Shown: positions 24,029 to 35,695, counted from the stretch's first letter. The stretch is 64,000 nucleotides of DNA from Lophius americanus (GCA_037951165.1 JBBDHG010000112.1:5328501-5392500), one strand, 5' to 3'. A program made the numbers and translations. Notes: a model not told the origin generated them from the letters alone.

Positions 24029-24556
24029 AAGGAGGTTATGTTTTCACCCTGTCTGCTTTTTTGTTTGGTTGTCTGTTAGCAAAATTATGGAAAAAGTAAT
24101 GAACCGATTTGTATGAAATGTTACCCAGAGTTAGGTTTTGGTGTATCTTAGAGATGATGAAATTTGAGTAGCAGTACGTCATGACGTTATGAAAATAAGA
24201 ACAATAAAAACACTTTCTGAAGATGCAGAAAAGAATGCACAAAAAAATGAGGTGATGGGGGTTGATGAAGTGGATGATTCTTCATAGATGGATGAGCACG
24301 AAATCTTACCCAGAGGTAGGTTTTGGCAAAGCCTGAAGATGATTAAATTTTGATGATGTTACGTCATTACCTCAGAATGAGTCAAAGTAACATTTTCTAT
24401 TGCAAGATGCACTTTGGCAATAAAGTATTCATTAATGGATGAATCTGCACAAACTTTTACCTAAATAAAGCGATCTGATTGATTCGGATGACAAATATGC
24501 CTTCCTTGGGAATTGTTGTGCCTTGGCAAAGGTTTGCGTTCTCTGAGTGCCTTCTG
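24029..24556 (+). repeat. Dispersed fish repeat (DNA-element-like)
   Basis: The stretch opens with aaggaggttatgttttcacc and a tttgtttgtctgttagca block. It contains two versions of a taccc/agaggtaggttttggc module (24121-24140 and 24308-24330) and closes with ggcaaaggtttgcgttctctgagtgcctt. These boundaries match an interspersed fish repeat I remember, usually ending gcgctctctgagtgc. No protein is visible. Class is uncertain. Confidence 0.55.
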
Positions 24557-24602
24557 GAAGACATCATTGCGATCGGGCCGTTCGACAAGTTGCCGAACAT
24601 TG

Positions 24603-24665
24603 TGAACTGGTGCATAAAATTTGAACTGGTGCATAAAACTGGTGAACTGGTGCATAAAATTTGAG
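24603..24665. repeat. Short tandem repeat, unit of about 20-22 bp
   Basis: Three copies of gaactggtgcataaaa followed by tttg or ctggt. They lie beside the end of the preceding dispersed repeat. Confidence 0.85.
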
Positions 24666-24669
24666 TTGC

Positions 24670-25861
24670 CCAATGACCAAGGACTTATCATTACTTTGAG
24701 ATAGTTACACACATTCCTCTCCCCAGCAACACTCTCCAGCACATCCTGGGGGATCTTTCAGTTGTTTCCTCAATCACAGATGACAAGAATGAGTACTGAG
24801 CCCTGGAGGAGAGTTTTGTTGGGTGACCCGAGGACAATCCACTCCAGTTCAACATGGGAGAGCAAGAAGTGGTTGGTCGACCATCGGCAGGCATGAAAAG
24901 GACCTCAACTCCCCGTAGAGATAGAGAAACAAGTGCAGGAAGTGATGTGGGAGGACAGGTATGACTTTCCTGAGTCAAATCAAACAAGTCAGTTTTTCTG
25001 AGCCGAATCACAGCCAAATGTTATCTCAAGGCACTTCCAAGAGGAAGTCTAGGCGATACTCTTTTTGGACTGACACTGTTAATGTCTGTTATCTTACTGT
25101 ACACTTACACACGGATTTTTAAACTCTATTACAAATTAAAAATAACATTTTACCTTTGCCTAAATTGCTGTACAGTTGCTTGGCTGCCTACTCTAAGAAT
25201 GAAACTATAGCATAGACAGATGCAGGGCCATGCTCCATCGAACAAAAAACAGGATCCATCCTGATGTAGTTATACATTTCACACTCAAGCTTTATTTGTA
25301 CAGGACCACCAAGATAAAAAGCAGGCGGTGATTCAGACAGCAGTTCACCAGAACATCACCAGCCAGCCATTGCCTACCCTCCTTACTCTACTAGAACTGA
25401 CCGCAAAATAACATTCCTCTCACACCAGCGCTTTGATGAGATCTGATTTAACCTTGGGGAGGTGCATACACTCCAACATTAACAATACCTTGTCACAACT
25501 ACAGAACATCACCTTCAGGGGATCGGAGTACTATAAAGAAAGGCTGTAAGCTTAACGCGAAAGGACAGGTTTCATTTTTTTCACTTGCATATACTCTATA
25601 GTTTAGCATAGCTGCAAATTAAATGTTAAATAATTCCCCAAATCAGTCTTATCTTAATAAAAAGAACAAAAAATATGCTGCTATAAGAGGTCATGAAGGC
25701 ATTCATTAAATGGTTTTCTTGAGAAATGACGGCAAATATCATATTATAATTCATCAATCTGCTTGTAAGTCAAACTCGGGATATTGCAATTTTGTCATAT
25801 TGCAATTTTATTCCGTCCAGTGATCCACATTGTCCTACTAGATCTTTCAGGCTTCCCCAGC
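24670..25861. other. Non-coding region; no gene seen
   Basis: Mixed composition. The frame on the minus strand at 24691-25017 has no recognisable domain. Part of 25290-25520 is C-rich and may be an old element. Confidence 0.45.
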
Positions 25862-25883
25862 AGATAAGATAAGATAAGATAAA
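25862..25883. repeat. (GATAA)n microsatellite
   Basis: Four tandem gataa-type units. Confidence 0.85.
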
Positions 25884-25904
25884 CCTTTCAACCTGGACTG
25901 GAAT

Positions 25905-26850
25905 TTTTTTTATATCCCCAAAAGTCAGTGATATTATTGAATCACTATTGCCACCACCGCGTATCATCTTCAAATTTCCTACCAACATAGAACTTGGTGC
26001 GAGGAAGAATTTGTGTGATTTTGGGAAAGGTCGGTTGAATAATTCCGACACTAGGGGGAGTTTCATCTCCAAAATGGTCCGGTCTTAATTTCTCAACTGT
26101 TGGTCCTATTTAGTCCAAATTTAATAAATAATAATAATAATAATACATTTAAGTTATAACGCATTTTACATTTGGATCAAATCTCAAAGGGCTACAAAGT
26201 AAAAGCAGATAAAAGCATCAATAAATAATAAAATAATAACTATATAAAAAAATGACCAAAAATTAGCAATGTTAATCAAAGTGAAAAAAAAGAAGAAGAA
26301 AAAAAAAAAGAAAAGTTCTAAGACCTTTTTTAAATGTGTCAGTCGTTTGTGGAGCCCTCAGATGGTCAGGGAGGGCATTCCACAGACGGAGGGCAGCAGA
26401 ACAGAAAGCCCGATCACCCATGGTGCGGAGCTTAGTCCGGGGAAGGAGGAGGCGGTATGAGTGGGTAGAACAGAGGGATCGTGTTGAGGTCAGTGGGGTG
26501 AGTAGTTCTTGGCTTTTTTTGATGGAATTTGATGCATATGAATCTACTCAATGAGATTTACCTTGTGCACATGTTTTTTTCTCTCTTAGTTCATATTTTA
26601 TTCACTAGAGGGAGCTTTTTTTTATGAAATACACTGTTGGACCTAACTCAAAAGGTGTGTCATGGCTCATTGTCCAGTTTAAAATCCACATAGATCTTAG
26701 CAAGGAATACCTAGATTGATATTGAGAAGGTCTATTGTATATTTCCAAGACTAGGGGATGCACTAGCTTCCAAGTTTTCAGTCCATAACTTCTCAAACAT
26801 TGCCCCGATTTAATCCAAATTGAACAAATATAAGGACATAATATATATTC
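25905..26850 (-). mobile_element. Family B repeat copy, interrupted
   Basis: The copy starts at the conserved terminal block (tatatccccaaaagtcagtg at 25911) followed by attgaatcactattgccaccaccgc. It continues with cttggtgcgaggaagaatt, gattttgggaaaggtcgg and ccgacactagggggagttt, then ttctcaactgttggtcc and tttagtccaaattt. After an insertion at 26123-26525 it resumes with gcatatgaatctactcaa and cactagagggagctttt. A second, more diverged module follows at 26640-26850. Two interruptions of the reading pattern and the missing hairpin end show decay. Confidence 0.75.
26123..26525 (+). mobile_element. Fish dispersed repeat inserted in family B
   Basis: The insert begins with an AAT microsatellite (26122-26145) and runs through tcaaagggctacaaagtaaaagcag, a purine-rich tract, and cattccacagacggagggcagcagaacagaaagcccgatcacccatggtgcggagcttagtccgg. 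The last part is a well-known fish repeat (…agttccagag…gaaagcccggtcccccatggtgcggagctt). The 5-bp word aattt occurs at both edges (26118-26122 and 26526-26530), consistent with a target-site duplication. Open frames at 26269-26554 are part of this repeat. Confidence 0.75.
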
Positions 26851-27524
26851 AATGATGTATGACGTCCCAGATCACAAATATTATTTATCTATTATCTATT
26901 ATCGTAATTAATACAAATTAATGGGCTATTTTGACAACCCTCTTTTTTATTTATCCTTTGTGATGCTTTCAGTGCTTACTTCCTGAAATCAATTGTATGC
27001 AAGTGCTAAGTGCCTCTTTCTAAGTGAATAGAATAAGGTGTAAAGACACATAAATAATGTCTAGTGTGCATTCAGGGGAATCTGAGGGCGGTCATTTACA
27101 AATTCAAATAAAATAAAATAGTATTTTTATTGCCCCAATTTACAACACATGGTGTCTCAAGGCAACATGTGCTGCCTTGAGACAAAATTGCAACAAGAAA
27201 AAAATTAAATAAGCCACCCAACTTTATTAAAACATGGAGGCAGTGGCAGATTTAGCTATGGGCGAGACGGGACCGTCCATGTCGCCCATATATATGTATA
27301 TATATATCTAATGAAAAGTCTGCTTTTCATTGCCAGGATTTGTAGACCAGCTGTTGGCGTTTCCAAGAGCAAATTCTTTATTCACTTTTCTACAGAGACC
27401 CAACATATTCCTCCATGAGCAAGTACTCGGCGACAGAGCCGAGAAAAAATAGCTTTTTAACGGGCAGAAACCTCCAGCAAATCGCGACTCAGGATGGACG
27501 ACCTACTGCCATGACTGGTTTGAT

Positions 27525-27528
<4 letters not shown>
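26851..27528. other. Non-coding region with a 12-bp-arm inverted repeat
   Basis: AT-rich. It contains an inverted repeat at 27153-27184 (arms tgtctcaaggca, loop acatgtgc) and a stretch around 27240-27300 with gtggcagatttagctatggg, reminiscent of a fish hAT-like repeat but too short to name. Confidence 0.45.
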
Positions 27529-27601
<73 letters not shown>

Positions 27602-27603
27602 AA
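27529..27603. repeat. (GA)n microsatellite
   Basis: A 75-bp GA/AG tract with a single aaa interruption near 27585. The Arg/Glu and Ser/Leu open frames across it are artefacts of the repeat. Confidence 0.97.
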
Positions 27604-27683
27604 GGTAAAAAGGGTGTTTGAGGGCTGTTGCCAAAGGACAGAGGTAGAGGGTGAGGGAGAGAGAAGCTATAATCACAGGGTCC

Positions 27684-27765
27684 ACCCATCCATCCACTTT
27701 CTTCCAGCTATCCAGGGTAGGGCTGCGACAGCATCAGGATAAGAAGGTCACCCAAACAGCATGAC
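27684..27765. repeat. Dispersed fish repeat fragment (catccatcc type)
   Basis: Reads cacccatccatccactttcttccagctatccagggtagggctgcgacagcatcaggataagaaggtcaccc. This has the left-end form of a common fish repeat (ccatccatc…ttccgcttatccggggtcggg…). It is a truncated copy. Confidence 0.6.
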
Positions 27766-27819
27766 ATTAATACGACATTATAACCACACACAGGTGAAGT
27801 GCGTAACATTCATTATCTC

Positions 27820-27890
27820 ATAGCGGTTGCAGTGGGTAGCACCTCACGCCAAGGGGATTCTGGGTTCAAATCCTCCCCTGGTACAGGCAA
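27820..27890 (+). mobile_element. tRNA-derived SINE-like fragment
   Basis: The promoter-like pair is visible: a box-A-like gcagtgggtagcacc at 27830 and a box-B-like gggttcaaatcc at 27862-27874, spaced as in tRNA genes. No tRNA cloverleaf can be folded from the surroundings. This is the head of a SINE-type element seen in fish genomes, not a functional tRNA. Confidence 0.6.
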
Positions 27891-27994
27891 GCTGCGGAGG
27901 CAGTGTACGGCTAGTACACCACTGCATTGAAGTAATAGTGTGTAATTGCAGTGGCCTGTTTCACCCTGCATTCAACCAGACTGCAGAAATGGCT

Positions 27995-28195
27995 CAGTTC
28001 AAGGTGATTACTTTGCCTCCAAATATTGATCTCACAACGACTGTGCATCTCAGGGATGTGCTGGACAAAGAAGTCCAATCCATGGAGGCCCCACCGCACT
28101 ACTTCAACGATGTGCTGCTAACTTCCTTTTGCCAGTTGACACACCACATCTTCAGAGGTATCCCCCATTTTCTACGGGGTCCACCAGGTAATTGT
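27995..28195 (+). repeat. Dispersed repeat fragment with open frame
   Basis: The frame here (MAQFKVITLPPN...) is not a recognised protein. The part gaggccccacc...gtgctgctaacttc...cacatcttcagaggt at 28084-28160 resembles a recurring fish repeat with ggatctgctgctaacgtct and caccttcagaggtc blocks. A related fragment lies at 50748-50850. Remembered similarity only. Confidence 0.4.
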
Positions 28196-28240
28196 TCGGT
28201 TGGTTGTATTGCAATGGCTGGCTGCCTGAGTCACCCCTGA

Positions 28241-29399
28241 GGATGCGTTTGAGGCAGTTATGAATGTTGAACCTCAACAAAGGAAACGCCAAGTGGAGTT
28301 ACTGCATGCACACAGCTATCTGCTGTTCAGCTTGCATTCTCTTCGAGCGCAGTCTCTATTTGCTGAGCTTGGTTGAACTTATTTTCTTGGGATGATCAAC
28401 TAACCAGTCCGACAACAGCAATCGCTTGCACAGATGCCTGTCGTCTCTTAACCTGTATCCTGCTGTCAGCCATTATTTAACTGCCTGGTACTTACACATT
28501 CGTGTTCTGCACTTTCCGCATTTACCCATGTGTTTCTGGCTAACACTCTTGCAACCCTTTGGGGAGCTGCTGGAAGAGAAAGTGATATGCCTTTAGAGGC
28601 TTATTAGCCACCGCATCTGCCATGTTGATAGGGGGGTGTTTCACTTGAGCTTGTCCCTCTACCTCTATCTGTCTTCATTTGTCTCAACCTGTCAGTGCTT
28701 CTCTGTATTTGTGTTTGTGTCAACTACCATTAATCATCCCTACCACTGTACCACTTTGTACTTCTCATATCCTATAGATGAACATCTGAGAGCACTTACT
28801 ATTCACAATTAGATAAATTGAAATTTATTCCCAACACATGCCCAATTTTCTCACCATATGGACGTCCAACACACTGCAGTGATTCTCCCTGTATTGCACT
28901 CTCTCACGTACATGTATTTTCACATATTCACTGTCACATTACGTTAATTTTTCCTGTTTGTTGCATTTTATGTACTGCTCTTTGAAGTAGCATGTAATAA
29001 TAACAATAACAATGATCATGATCATCACAAGTCCTATATGTTGTAATATGGTCATTTCTATTTGAATGCAAATTAAATCAAGAAGGACTTATAAATAATG
29101 CAAATAACCTAAAGATGCCACGAAACAGAAAATAGTTGTGGTTGCTAAGCGACAGTGGCTGGCTAGCAAACGCACACATGAAGATGAAAACACACTTGTG
29201 GTTTGAGAACAGCTTTATTGTGACAAACAACTTTATTGTGACCGATGGCAGGAAGCTGCACACACCCTGGGCTTGCTGTTGAGCCGGAGGAGCTGGGCAC
29301 CTGAGTATAACAAAAGATTCCTATAAATTATCATCTGTGACCTGAAGTTTAATAGAGCATTAATGGAAATTAGCAATGGGATCATAGATCTGGAATGTT
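28241..29399. other. Non-coding region; no gene seen
   Basis: AT-rich, pyrimidine-rich in part. Around 28890-28990 the texture resembles a LINE 3' untranslated end, but no diagnostic tail is present. Two nearby copies of aacaactttattgtgac-type words occur at 29210-29240. Confidence 0.45.
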
Positions 29400-29960
29400 T
29401 AACATTTATTTAACCTTCATTTAACTTAAAAGGGATCTCTTTTAAAAAGGACGACTTAGTTAAAGGAAGCAGCAACCTCCTTTCAACAGGAGAAACATTA
29501 ACATTCAAAAAGACACAAGGGAATAAAGATTTAAAACATCATGTAGAACACAACCACAGACAAAGTGGAAACAGGTAAATTTAATCTAACCTTAAAAGTT
29601 GTTGAAGATCACTAGGGTTTGAAGATGGTGATTATTTTGCAATTTGTTCCATACATTAAGCTTTTATTCCCAGCTCTATTCAAACTATGGAATCCACAAT
29701 TTTCAGGGCGTCTGTGGAACGATAGTAATGATTTACATATCTATTTCTTAAAAGAGAAGTTGTATAAGAATATATACCAGTGATAGACTTTTAGCAAATG
29801 TGGCAGCAGATTAGAGGAATAAGTTATCTCGAGGCGACTAAGTGAAAATGAGAAATAGACAAAGACTAAGAGCCTTTTAAAATTATTAAATTGAATATAG
29901 TTTTGCATTGAGATTAAATAAACGTAAAGCCGTTTCTGCTGAAATTTGGACATAGATGAT
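29400..29960. repeat. Probable dispersed fish repeat
   Basis: It starts tttatttaaccttcatttaa and soon has gggatctcttttaaaaaggacgac, then ttccatac...aaactatggaatccac and gagccttttaaaattattaaattg. This layout matches a common fish repeat that begins tttatttaacc..ggaaagtcccattgagattaaaatctctttt. The copy is strongly diverged. Confidence 0.45.
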
Positions 29961-30308
29961 TGTCGAATGTTCCTCCTTTCACCCCCGTGTTTATGTCCAA
30001 TTCAACTCTGTTACTACCTTTTTCTGTTGTCTCAGAGACTGAACTCTGACCCTCCATTAAAGCTGGGCATAAACTGTATGATTGGAACCCATTTTTTTCT
30101 ATTGATTTTAAGCCTTACCACCGTCGGGGCCTAGTCAAGTTTATAAGCCGTTGTTTGATGTGCAGTGGAGGGGGGAGGGGGGTCGTGAGGACTAACCAGC
30201 AGCTGCTGGATGACCGTTGGAATATCGTCTAGGTTTCTCCCATGTAAGAAATTTTGGTGAGCCATCTCAGGTTTCGCACAGTTGAAGCAGAGTCACGACT
30301 CAATCGCT

Positions 30309-30316
30309 TGACGTCA
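30309..30316. promoter_or_regulatory. Perfect CRE octamer
   Basis: TGACGTCA, the full palindromic site for CREB/ATF factors, within a locally GC-richer, non-repetitive patch. Whether it is used is unknown. No nearby transcript start was identified. Confidence 0.3.
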
Positions 30317-32154
30317 GCGCATCTTTTTTCCCACCGTGCCAGTGCAAAGTGGCTACTGAGTGTCTTAATTGCCATGGCGACACGGTGTGCGGTGCATCAT
30401 GTGGATAATAAATGACAAGTAGTCATAAAATAAGAAGTGCAATCTGTGGCTGGTAGGAACAGCAAAGAAGAAAAAGTAAGGTTCTTAGTTGTCAGAGCGA
30501 TGCCAGCTATGATCCATAGCAAAACAAATTTCTGAAACAAATATAAAACAGCACGCCATACAATCCATGTCCTCCTATAGCCAACCTACCAGTCCAGGTA
30601 GGTTTCGGCAAACAGGATGGCATAAATGATCAAGACAGCTCATTTCTGTCTTGTTAGCATGCTGCTAGCAAACAGAGATTGTGACATGCTGACCGTGTTC
30701 TGCTTTGAAACTGTTGCTTAATCTCCACAAGACATCAGGTAAAGTCACTTTCGTGATATGCAGCTTTATTTTCTATAACAGAGCAACAGGAGGAAGTCAG
30801 TGACACACAGTGGGCGGGCTCTACTCAGCTCCCTCCAGCCGGTGATGGCAAAGCAAAATACACATTAGATTTAATAACAATTAAATTAGTTTATTACAGA
30901 CAAAATCAGTCAAATATGAAACACAGCTCTAATCAAATATCTTCATGTTTAATACACACAAAACTGAGATGCATCCCTTTCAACATCGCTAACATGACAT
31001 GAAGAAGAAAGAGCAGGTGACACAACAGTACGAGTGCAGCATCGATCCCGAGGTAAACTAGCTGCAATGCAAAGGTGTGCTCCACTGTTAGCAACAGCAA
31101 CTAGGTATGAAACTCTAATAAATGGGAGACCCCCTTGCTGTGAGTGTCCAAGGATATATTTCAAACTAAATTGTTTGAAATGGATCCTTGCCCGTCATTG
31201 ATCATAGAATATTATACAGTGTAAGCCCCACTTTAGTTTCCATTTGGTTTATAACAGATGGGGTCCTTGTTCAGGAATTTTGAAGAACTGTGTCTCACTA
31301 TGGATCTGTCCTGGCCCAAAGTCTTTGTCCATCTGTCCAGGCTAATTTACTTAGATAAATCATTTTTTTCCTTATCTCTACTGAAATTTCTTAAGATTGT
31401 GCTGACTGGTCAGACCTATGAGTTAATTTCATGGCTCTGAAACTGGCCTTTTGAGTGTAGATGTGCTGATGGTATCCAGTCCAGTCTAGTGCAGCAGCAG
31501 CCACCGCCCCTTTTGAGGCACTTTGGCCGACTTTGGCTTCCCAAATATTGGATTATCTTTTCAGCCATATTTTTATATATAAAACTTGAAGTAAAACTTA
31601 TGTATCAGATACACAAAAAAAATAGAAGAAATCAGTATTGGGTTCCAATACTTTGTGACGGCGCTGTAACTAACTAAAAGGCAGCATAACAAATACGTAG
31701 GCCTTACAACAGGTATGAAAGACTGTCTTAGTGCATTACCAATTTGTTGTTTTCTAAATCCAATTTCTTTTCATCTTGTGGCCCCATATATTAGTGATAT
31801 GTGGGTTTATTGCCCTTTGTGCTGTGCCTTCTGGACATCTCATAGTCCCGACTAGAATGTAGTGGTAATCACTCCCTGAGGCTGCCTGATTATTCTTTCC
31901 TTGGACACACATTCATAAGCCTGTCTTTATTTCCTTGCAATGTATTTGATTACCATTGCTGTGTTGTGCTTCTTTTAATCCTCTCTTGATAACTCATTTT
32001 CTAATAGCCTTCTGGACTGTATAGCCTTTCCCATGTCAACCGTCTTGTGGTTTCTTCATAAGTGGAGGCATATTGTTTTCATCTTATTCTATTTCATTCC
32101 TTTGGATATCCTTCTTGACAAAAGTATTCAGTCAAAAAGTTGTTTAGAGCTCGG

Positions 32155-32171
32155 TTATTATTATTATTATT
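32155..32171. repeat. (TTA)n microsatellite
   Basis: Five to six tta units. Confidence 0.85.
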
Positions 32172-32992
32172 TTATCTCTTTATTTGTCACTCTGTGTTAT
32201 TTATATTATGTTTATTATTATTTAAATGAATTCTTGTAATTCGCTTTGTGGCCCGTGTCAAGAAATGGGCAGCATTCAAGAAATATAAATATCTTTTCTC
32301 CTGATTCCCATTGCTAATGCTGGTAAACCTATCTACAGTTTAAGGCTTGGTAAAATTGATACAATTTTCTTGAGTGTGGCTCTCAGTGAAACAATGTTAT
32401 GTGAAATCTGACTAGTGGAACCTATCTTAACGATCATAAGTAATGATCTGTTCTGTTCTGTATACTGCATTTTGAGCCTCTGTCTTGGATCACAAATATC
32501 TGTCACTCACAGTGACAAGAAGCAGATGCTTGATCTGATTCTGGAGGAATGCTCAGAAATTTTTCTAAGTTGCATCCCAAAAAAATATCCATTGATTTAT
32601 GCAATTCTTTCCCACACTTGTCATTATAGTCACCATCAAATGGTCCAATCATGTCCTGTCTGATTCCTACTGTGGTGAGGCAAGCTGAACCCCAGGGCCA
32701 AATTTTTGACATCGCATCAGATGGCTGAGGTGACCCCATGTCTCACCGCTGACCTGGAAGACCTGCCTTATTACACAACTGCCATGTTGGTGCCAATTGA
32801 AAATGGCAGCAGAGACTGTTGCTGAATCCTAATAAGCGTTTAATTGGTGGCTGAAGTGTGTATTTGTGTGTATGTGAGTGTGTGTGTGCTTCTGATGGTT
32901 GGCATGAAAAGTCAATGGGTGCATCCACTTCTTGACACGGAGCTTAGCGTCGAGATAAATGCGTTAACCATAGTTCAAACCTCATAGATTGT

Positions 32993-33790
32993 ACTATACT
33001 GCTCAAAATATTAAGGGAACACTTAATCCTCTCAGTATAAGACGGAGTCAGTTAAAACTTCTGGGGTATCATTTTGTGTGCAGTTAGGAAGCACAGGCGA
33101 TTGTGAATCCATTTCAACTGCTTTGGTTCAAATGAAAGTGACAGTGGCTGGACAGGAGAGGCAACAGAAAGGCAAAGCCCCAGAAGGAAATGTTTTACAG
33201 GTGGTGTCCTACCTGACAGATTTTTCTTTAGTTTTGCATTTTTCTAGTGTCTGTGTCTCTACTGGTAGCATGATGCTGTACCTGCAGCCCTTTCAGGGTG
33301 CATCCTGGAGAAATGGACTGGCAATTCCCTTTGTGACTTTGTGTCTGTGTCTCCAAAAACAGTGTGGAAAATTTGGAAGAGATACCAGGAGGTGGCCGTT
33401 TCACAAGGAGAGCTAAAAAGGGCCGTAGAAGGACATCAACCCAGCAGCAGTCTCTGCTCCTCAGTGTGAGGAGGAACAGGAGTAGCACTGCCAGAACGTT
33501 CCAGAGTTGGCTACTGGTGGTATGTAGATCCTGGGTTCCTCCTGATCATGTACAAGGCCAGGTTTCACGTGGCTAGAGAGTGTAGGCAGGTCCTGGATAA
33601 TGAATTAATTGATGCCATTGACTGGTCCTCACGTTCCCCACATTAATCCAACTGAGAACCTAAAGCGTTAAGTATCGTTGCATTAGATGCCACCACCACA
33701 CCACAGACTCTCCAGGAGCTCATGGTTACCCTGATCCAGTCCTGGGAGGAGATCCATGTGTCCCAGAACACCGGTTTCTGTCCCATCAGG
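32993..33790 (+). mobile_element. Tc1-like DNA transposon, internally deleted and dead
   Basis: The left terminal repeat is recognisable (ctgctcaaaatattaaggg at 32999-33018, from the family form ctgctcaaaaaaataaaggg). After an untranslated stretch and a degraded helix-turn-helix start, a transposase frame (33364-33576) gives ARAKKGRRRTSTQQQ-like sequence, precisely RRRTSTQQQSLLLSVRR. Farther on are FLLIMYKARFHVA and DAIDWSSRSPH. In active relatives the FLL...DNARPHVA segment carries the second catalytic Asp. Here that Asp is Tyr. The middle of the catalytic domain is missing between 33510 and 33530, a frameshift follows DAIDWSSRSPH, and no right terminal repeat was found. It cannot encode an active transposase. 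Confidence 0.88.
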
Positions 33791-33799
33791 GGCAGCTCC

Positions 33800-34818
33800 A
33801 GCTGTTGGAAAAAAAAGTGGTGCCTAGTTAGAGAAACAGGTGCCTTGTAAAAAAAAATTAAAAAGCTAAAAAATACTTCCTATTTTCAATTTTGAATTCT
33901 TTGCTTTTAGCAACCAACTGCATATAGAAACACATTTTATACGTCCTGCTCAGAAGACATCTCATTTAAATGACTGTAAATCACGGTATATACATAAGTG
34001 CACCACAGAAGAGTTTTGTGTTTTGATAACGTTTCCCTGAGGAGTTCTGGGAAGTTTGAACCGGTGAATGTCTTTCCATTTTACACACAGCAAAGACTTT
34101 GAAGATACCAGAGGGCGATTCAGCACAGGAACATGCATGAGATCTAACAGCAACCTAGACATAATATTATCATAATAGGTGGCGTTAAATGTATTAGAAT
34201 AAACACTTTAGGAATGACATTGGCAAAATAATTGTTTTAATTACTGCATAGACAGGCAGACTCAAAGATCAGGAAGGAATTTGCTTACAGTCACGATAAA
34301 CAAAGTGTGAGACCTAGGCATTAATTATTTTAACAGCAATAACAGATTTCACCATGAACGTAAGAAGCAGAGAATTCTTTATGAGCATCATGGCTCCTCT
34401 CTTTGAGACATATTAAAATTGTCAATGGATTTGTTCCAGTTCTACCTCAGTTATTGGATGACTGCTGAAGAGTTGGTTCTCCATGGACAGCATCATCACT
34501 ACATGATTTCAGCTTAGGTGAGGAGACTCCATGCTGGCATAATGGTTAGGACTTAATGCCTCATTGTGTGAAGTTTAAATGTCCTCACTGTGTCTCGAAG
34601 CTTCCTCCTCCGCAGTCCAGAACATCTGACATATGTGGATCAAGTTGTTCTCATAGGTGAGAATGTGAACATGAATGGTTGTCATAGTTCTGGTCCTCAA
34701 AGCATGGATCAGGCGAGCTCCTAACATCTAGTTTGCAACAAGATGCTGCAGATCCAAAAAGAAGTAATGAAAAACCCTCCACAACATTTGGCACACACAT
34801 ACACACTGCCACTCTTAA
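33800..34818. other. Non-coding region; no gene seen
   Basis: AT-rich. The edge at 33795-33850 (gcagctccagctgttgg...gtggtgcc) may be the end of another decayed element that replaced the right end of the Tc1 copy. Confidence 0.45.
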
Positions 34819-35250
34819 TGCTCAGATCGGATCGGATTTTTTTGTGTAGCTGTTCACACTACTCTGAAAATGTGTCCTATATCAGACACCCTTATGAAGA
34901 GTTCACCATCCGAAATAGACCCGAATGCCCAAAAAGAATATAACAAAGATGTCGAACACAGCACGCTGTCAATATGAAAGCAAGATGGTACCCTCTAAAG
35001 TAAGATTGAACGCTTTTGTTTGTAGTAAAAGTGTTGCTAGTGATGTTTACAGTGTTAGCAGTGATTTTTCATGTGAAAAGCAGGCTCAGCTTTGGGACGT
35101 CAGTTCAGACTGGGGTCACATTGCGTAATATCCGACCCCTATCGGGTTTTTGGACCACATATGGAAGTGGCCGAAATCGGAACTTGAAAAGACCAGATTC
35201 CATTTGGTTTGTGGTGTTCACACTGCCATGAAAAAGTCACATATGAGGAC
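34819..35250. mobile_element. Non-autonomous DNA-transposon-like repeat
   Basis: It opens tgctcagatcggatcggattttttt and tagctgttcacact. It contains ggaccacatatggaagtggccgaaatcgg and closes with gtggtgttcacactgcca and gtcacatatgagg. This is a familiar fish repeat type, with atc(c/g)gat words near both ends. The matching tgttcacact words at 34851-34860 and tgttcacactgcc at 35216-35226 are in direct, not inverted, orientation. No protein is encoded. Superfamily (possibly hAT) is a guess. Confidence 0.6.
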
Positions 35251-35695
35251 ATAGCCTTACTTAAAACAATGAAACAAAGGAGAGATTTGAATCCCAGCCA
35301 AAATAAAATAACAGAATAATAATTCTGTTATAATAATAAAAAGCTTCACAAAGTGAGTAAAATATGAAGTGTTGGGAGTACAATGGGACACATACATTAG
35401 AGATTTCTTTGAGTCGAATCTTATTCACCAAGTATTTGGGCACATATCCGTGAATTTGCTGAGAATACTTCAAACTATCGACATAGTTATCCGATAAACG
35501 TTTATCACTATAAAATAGAAAGATTTGAAGTTGAAAACACAGGTTAACTTTTTTGTGGTAATATGTTTTTTCAAGCTCCCACACTTTAGTCTGGAATGAA
35601 ATGAAGTGGTGGTCGAATACTTTTTCAAAGAACAGTATATTTGTATGAAGTAATTGGGTACTTCATACATTAGAAGCTAATGTTTCGGTTAGCAT
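35251..35695. other. Non-coding region; no gene seen
   Basis: AT-rich. The minus-strand frame at 35261-35584 has no recognisable domain. The stretch ggtcgaatactttttcaaagaacagtatat at 35612-35641 may be an element end. Confidence 0.45.

Larger units (their letters stand above)
29961..32992. other. Non-coding region; no gene seen
   Basis: No recognisable exon or element. It includes a full CRE palindrome (listed), a TTA microsatellite and a moderately GC-rich patch at 30145-30400. Confidence 0.5.

Noticed and set aside
27415..27742. Arg/Glu and Ser/Leu repeat proteins on both strands
   Set aside because: They are translations of the GA microsatellite.
27820..27890. A functional tRNA gene
   Set aside because: Box A- and box B-like words are present, but no acceptor stem or cloverleaf can be formed.
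27827..28240. 137-codon open frame starting MQWVAPHAKG
   Set aside because: Its first part is the tRNA-derived SINE-like head and its last part resembles a dispersed repeat.
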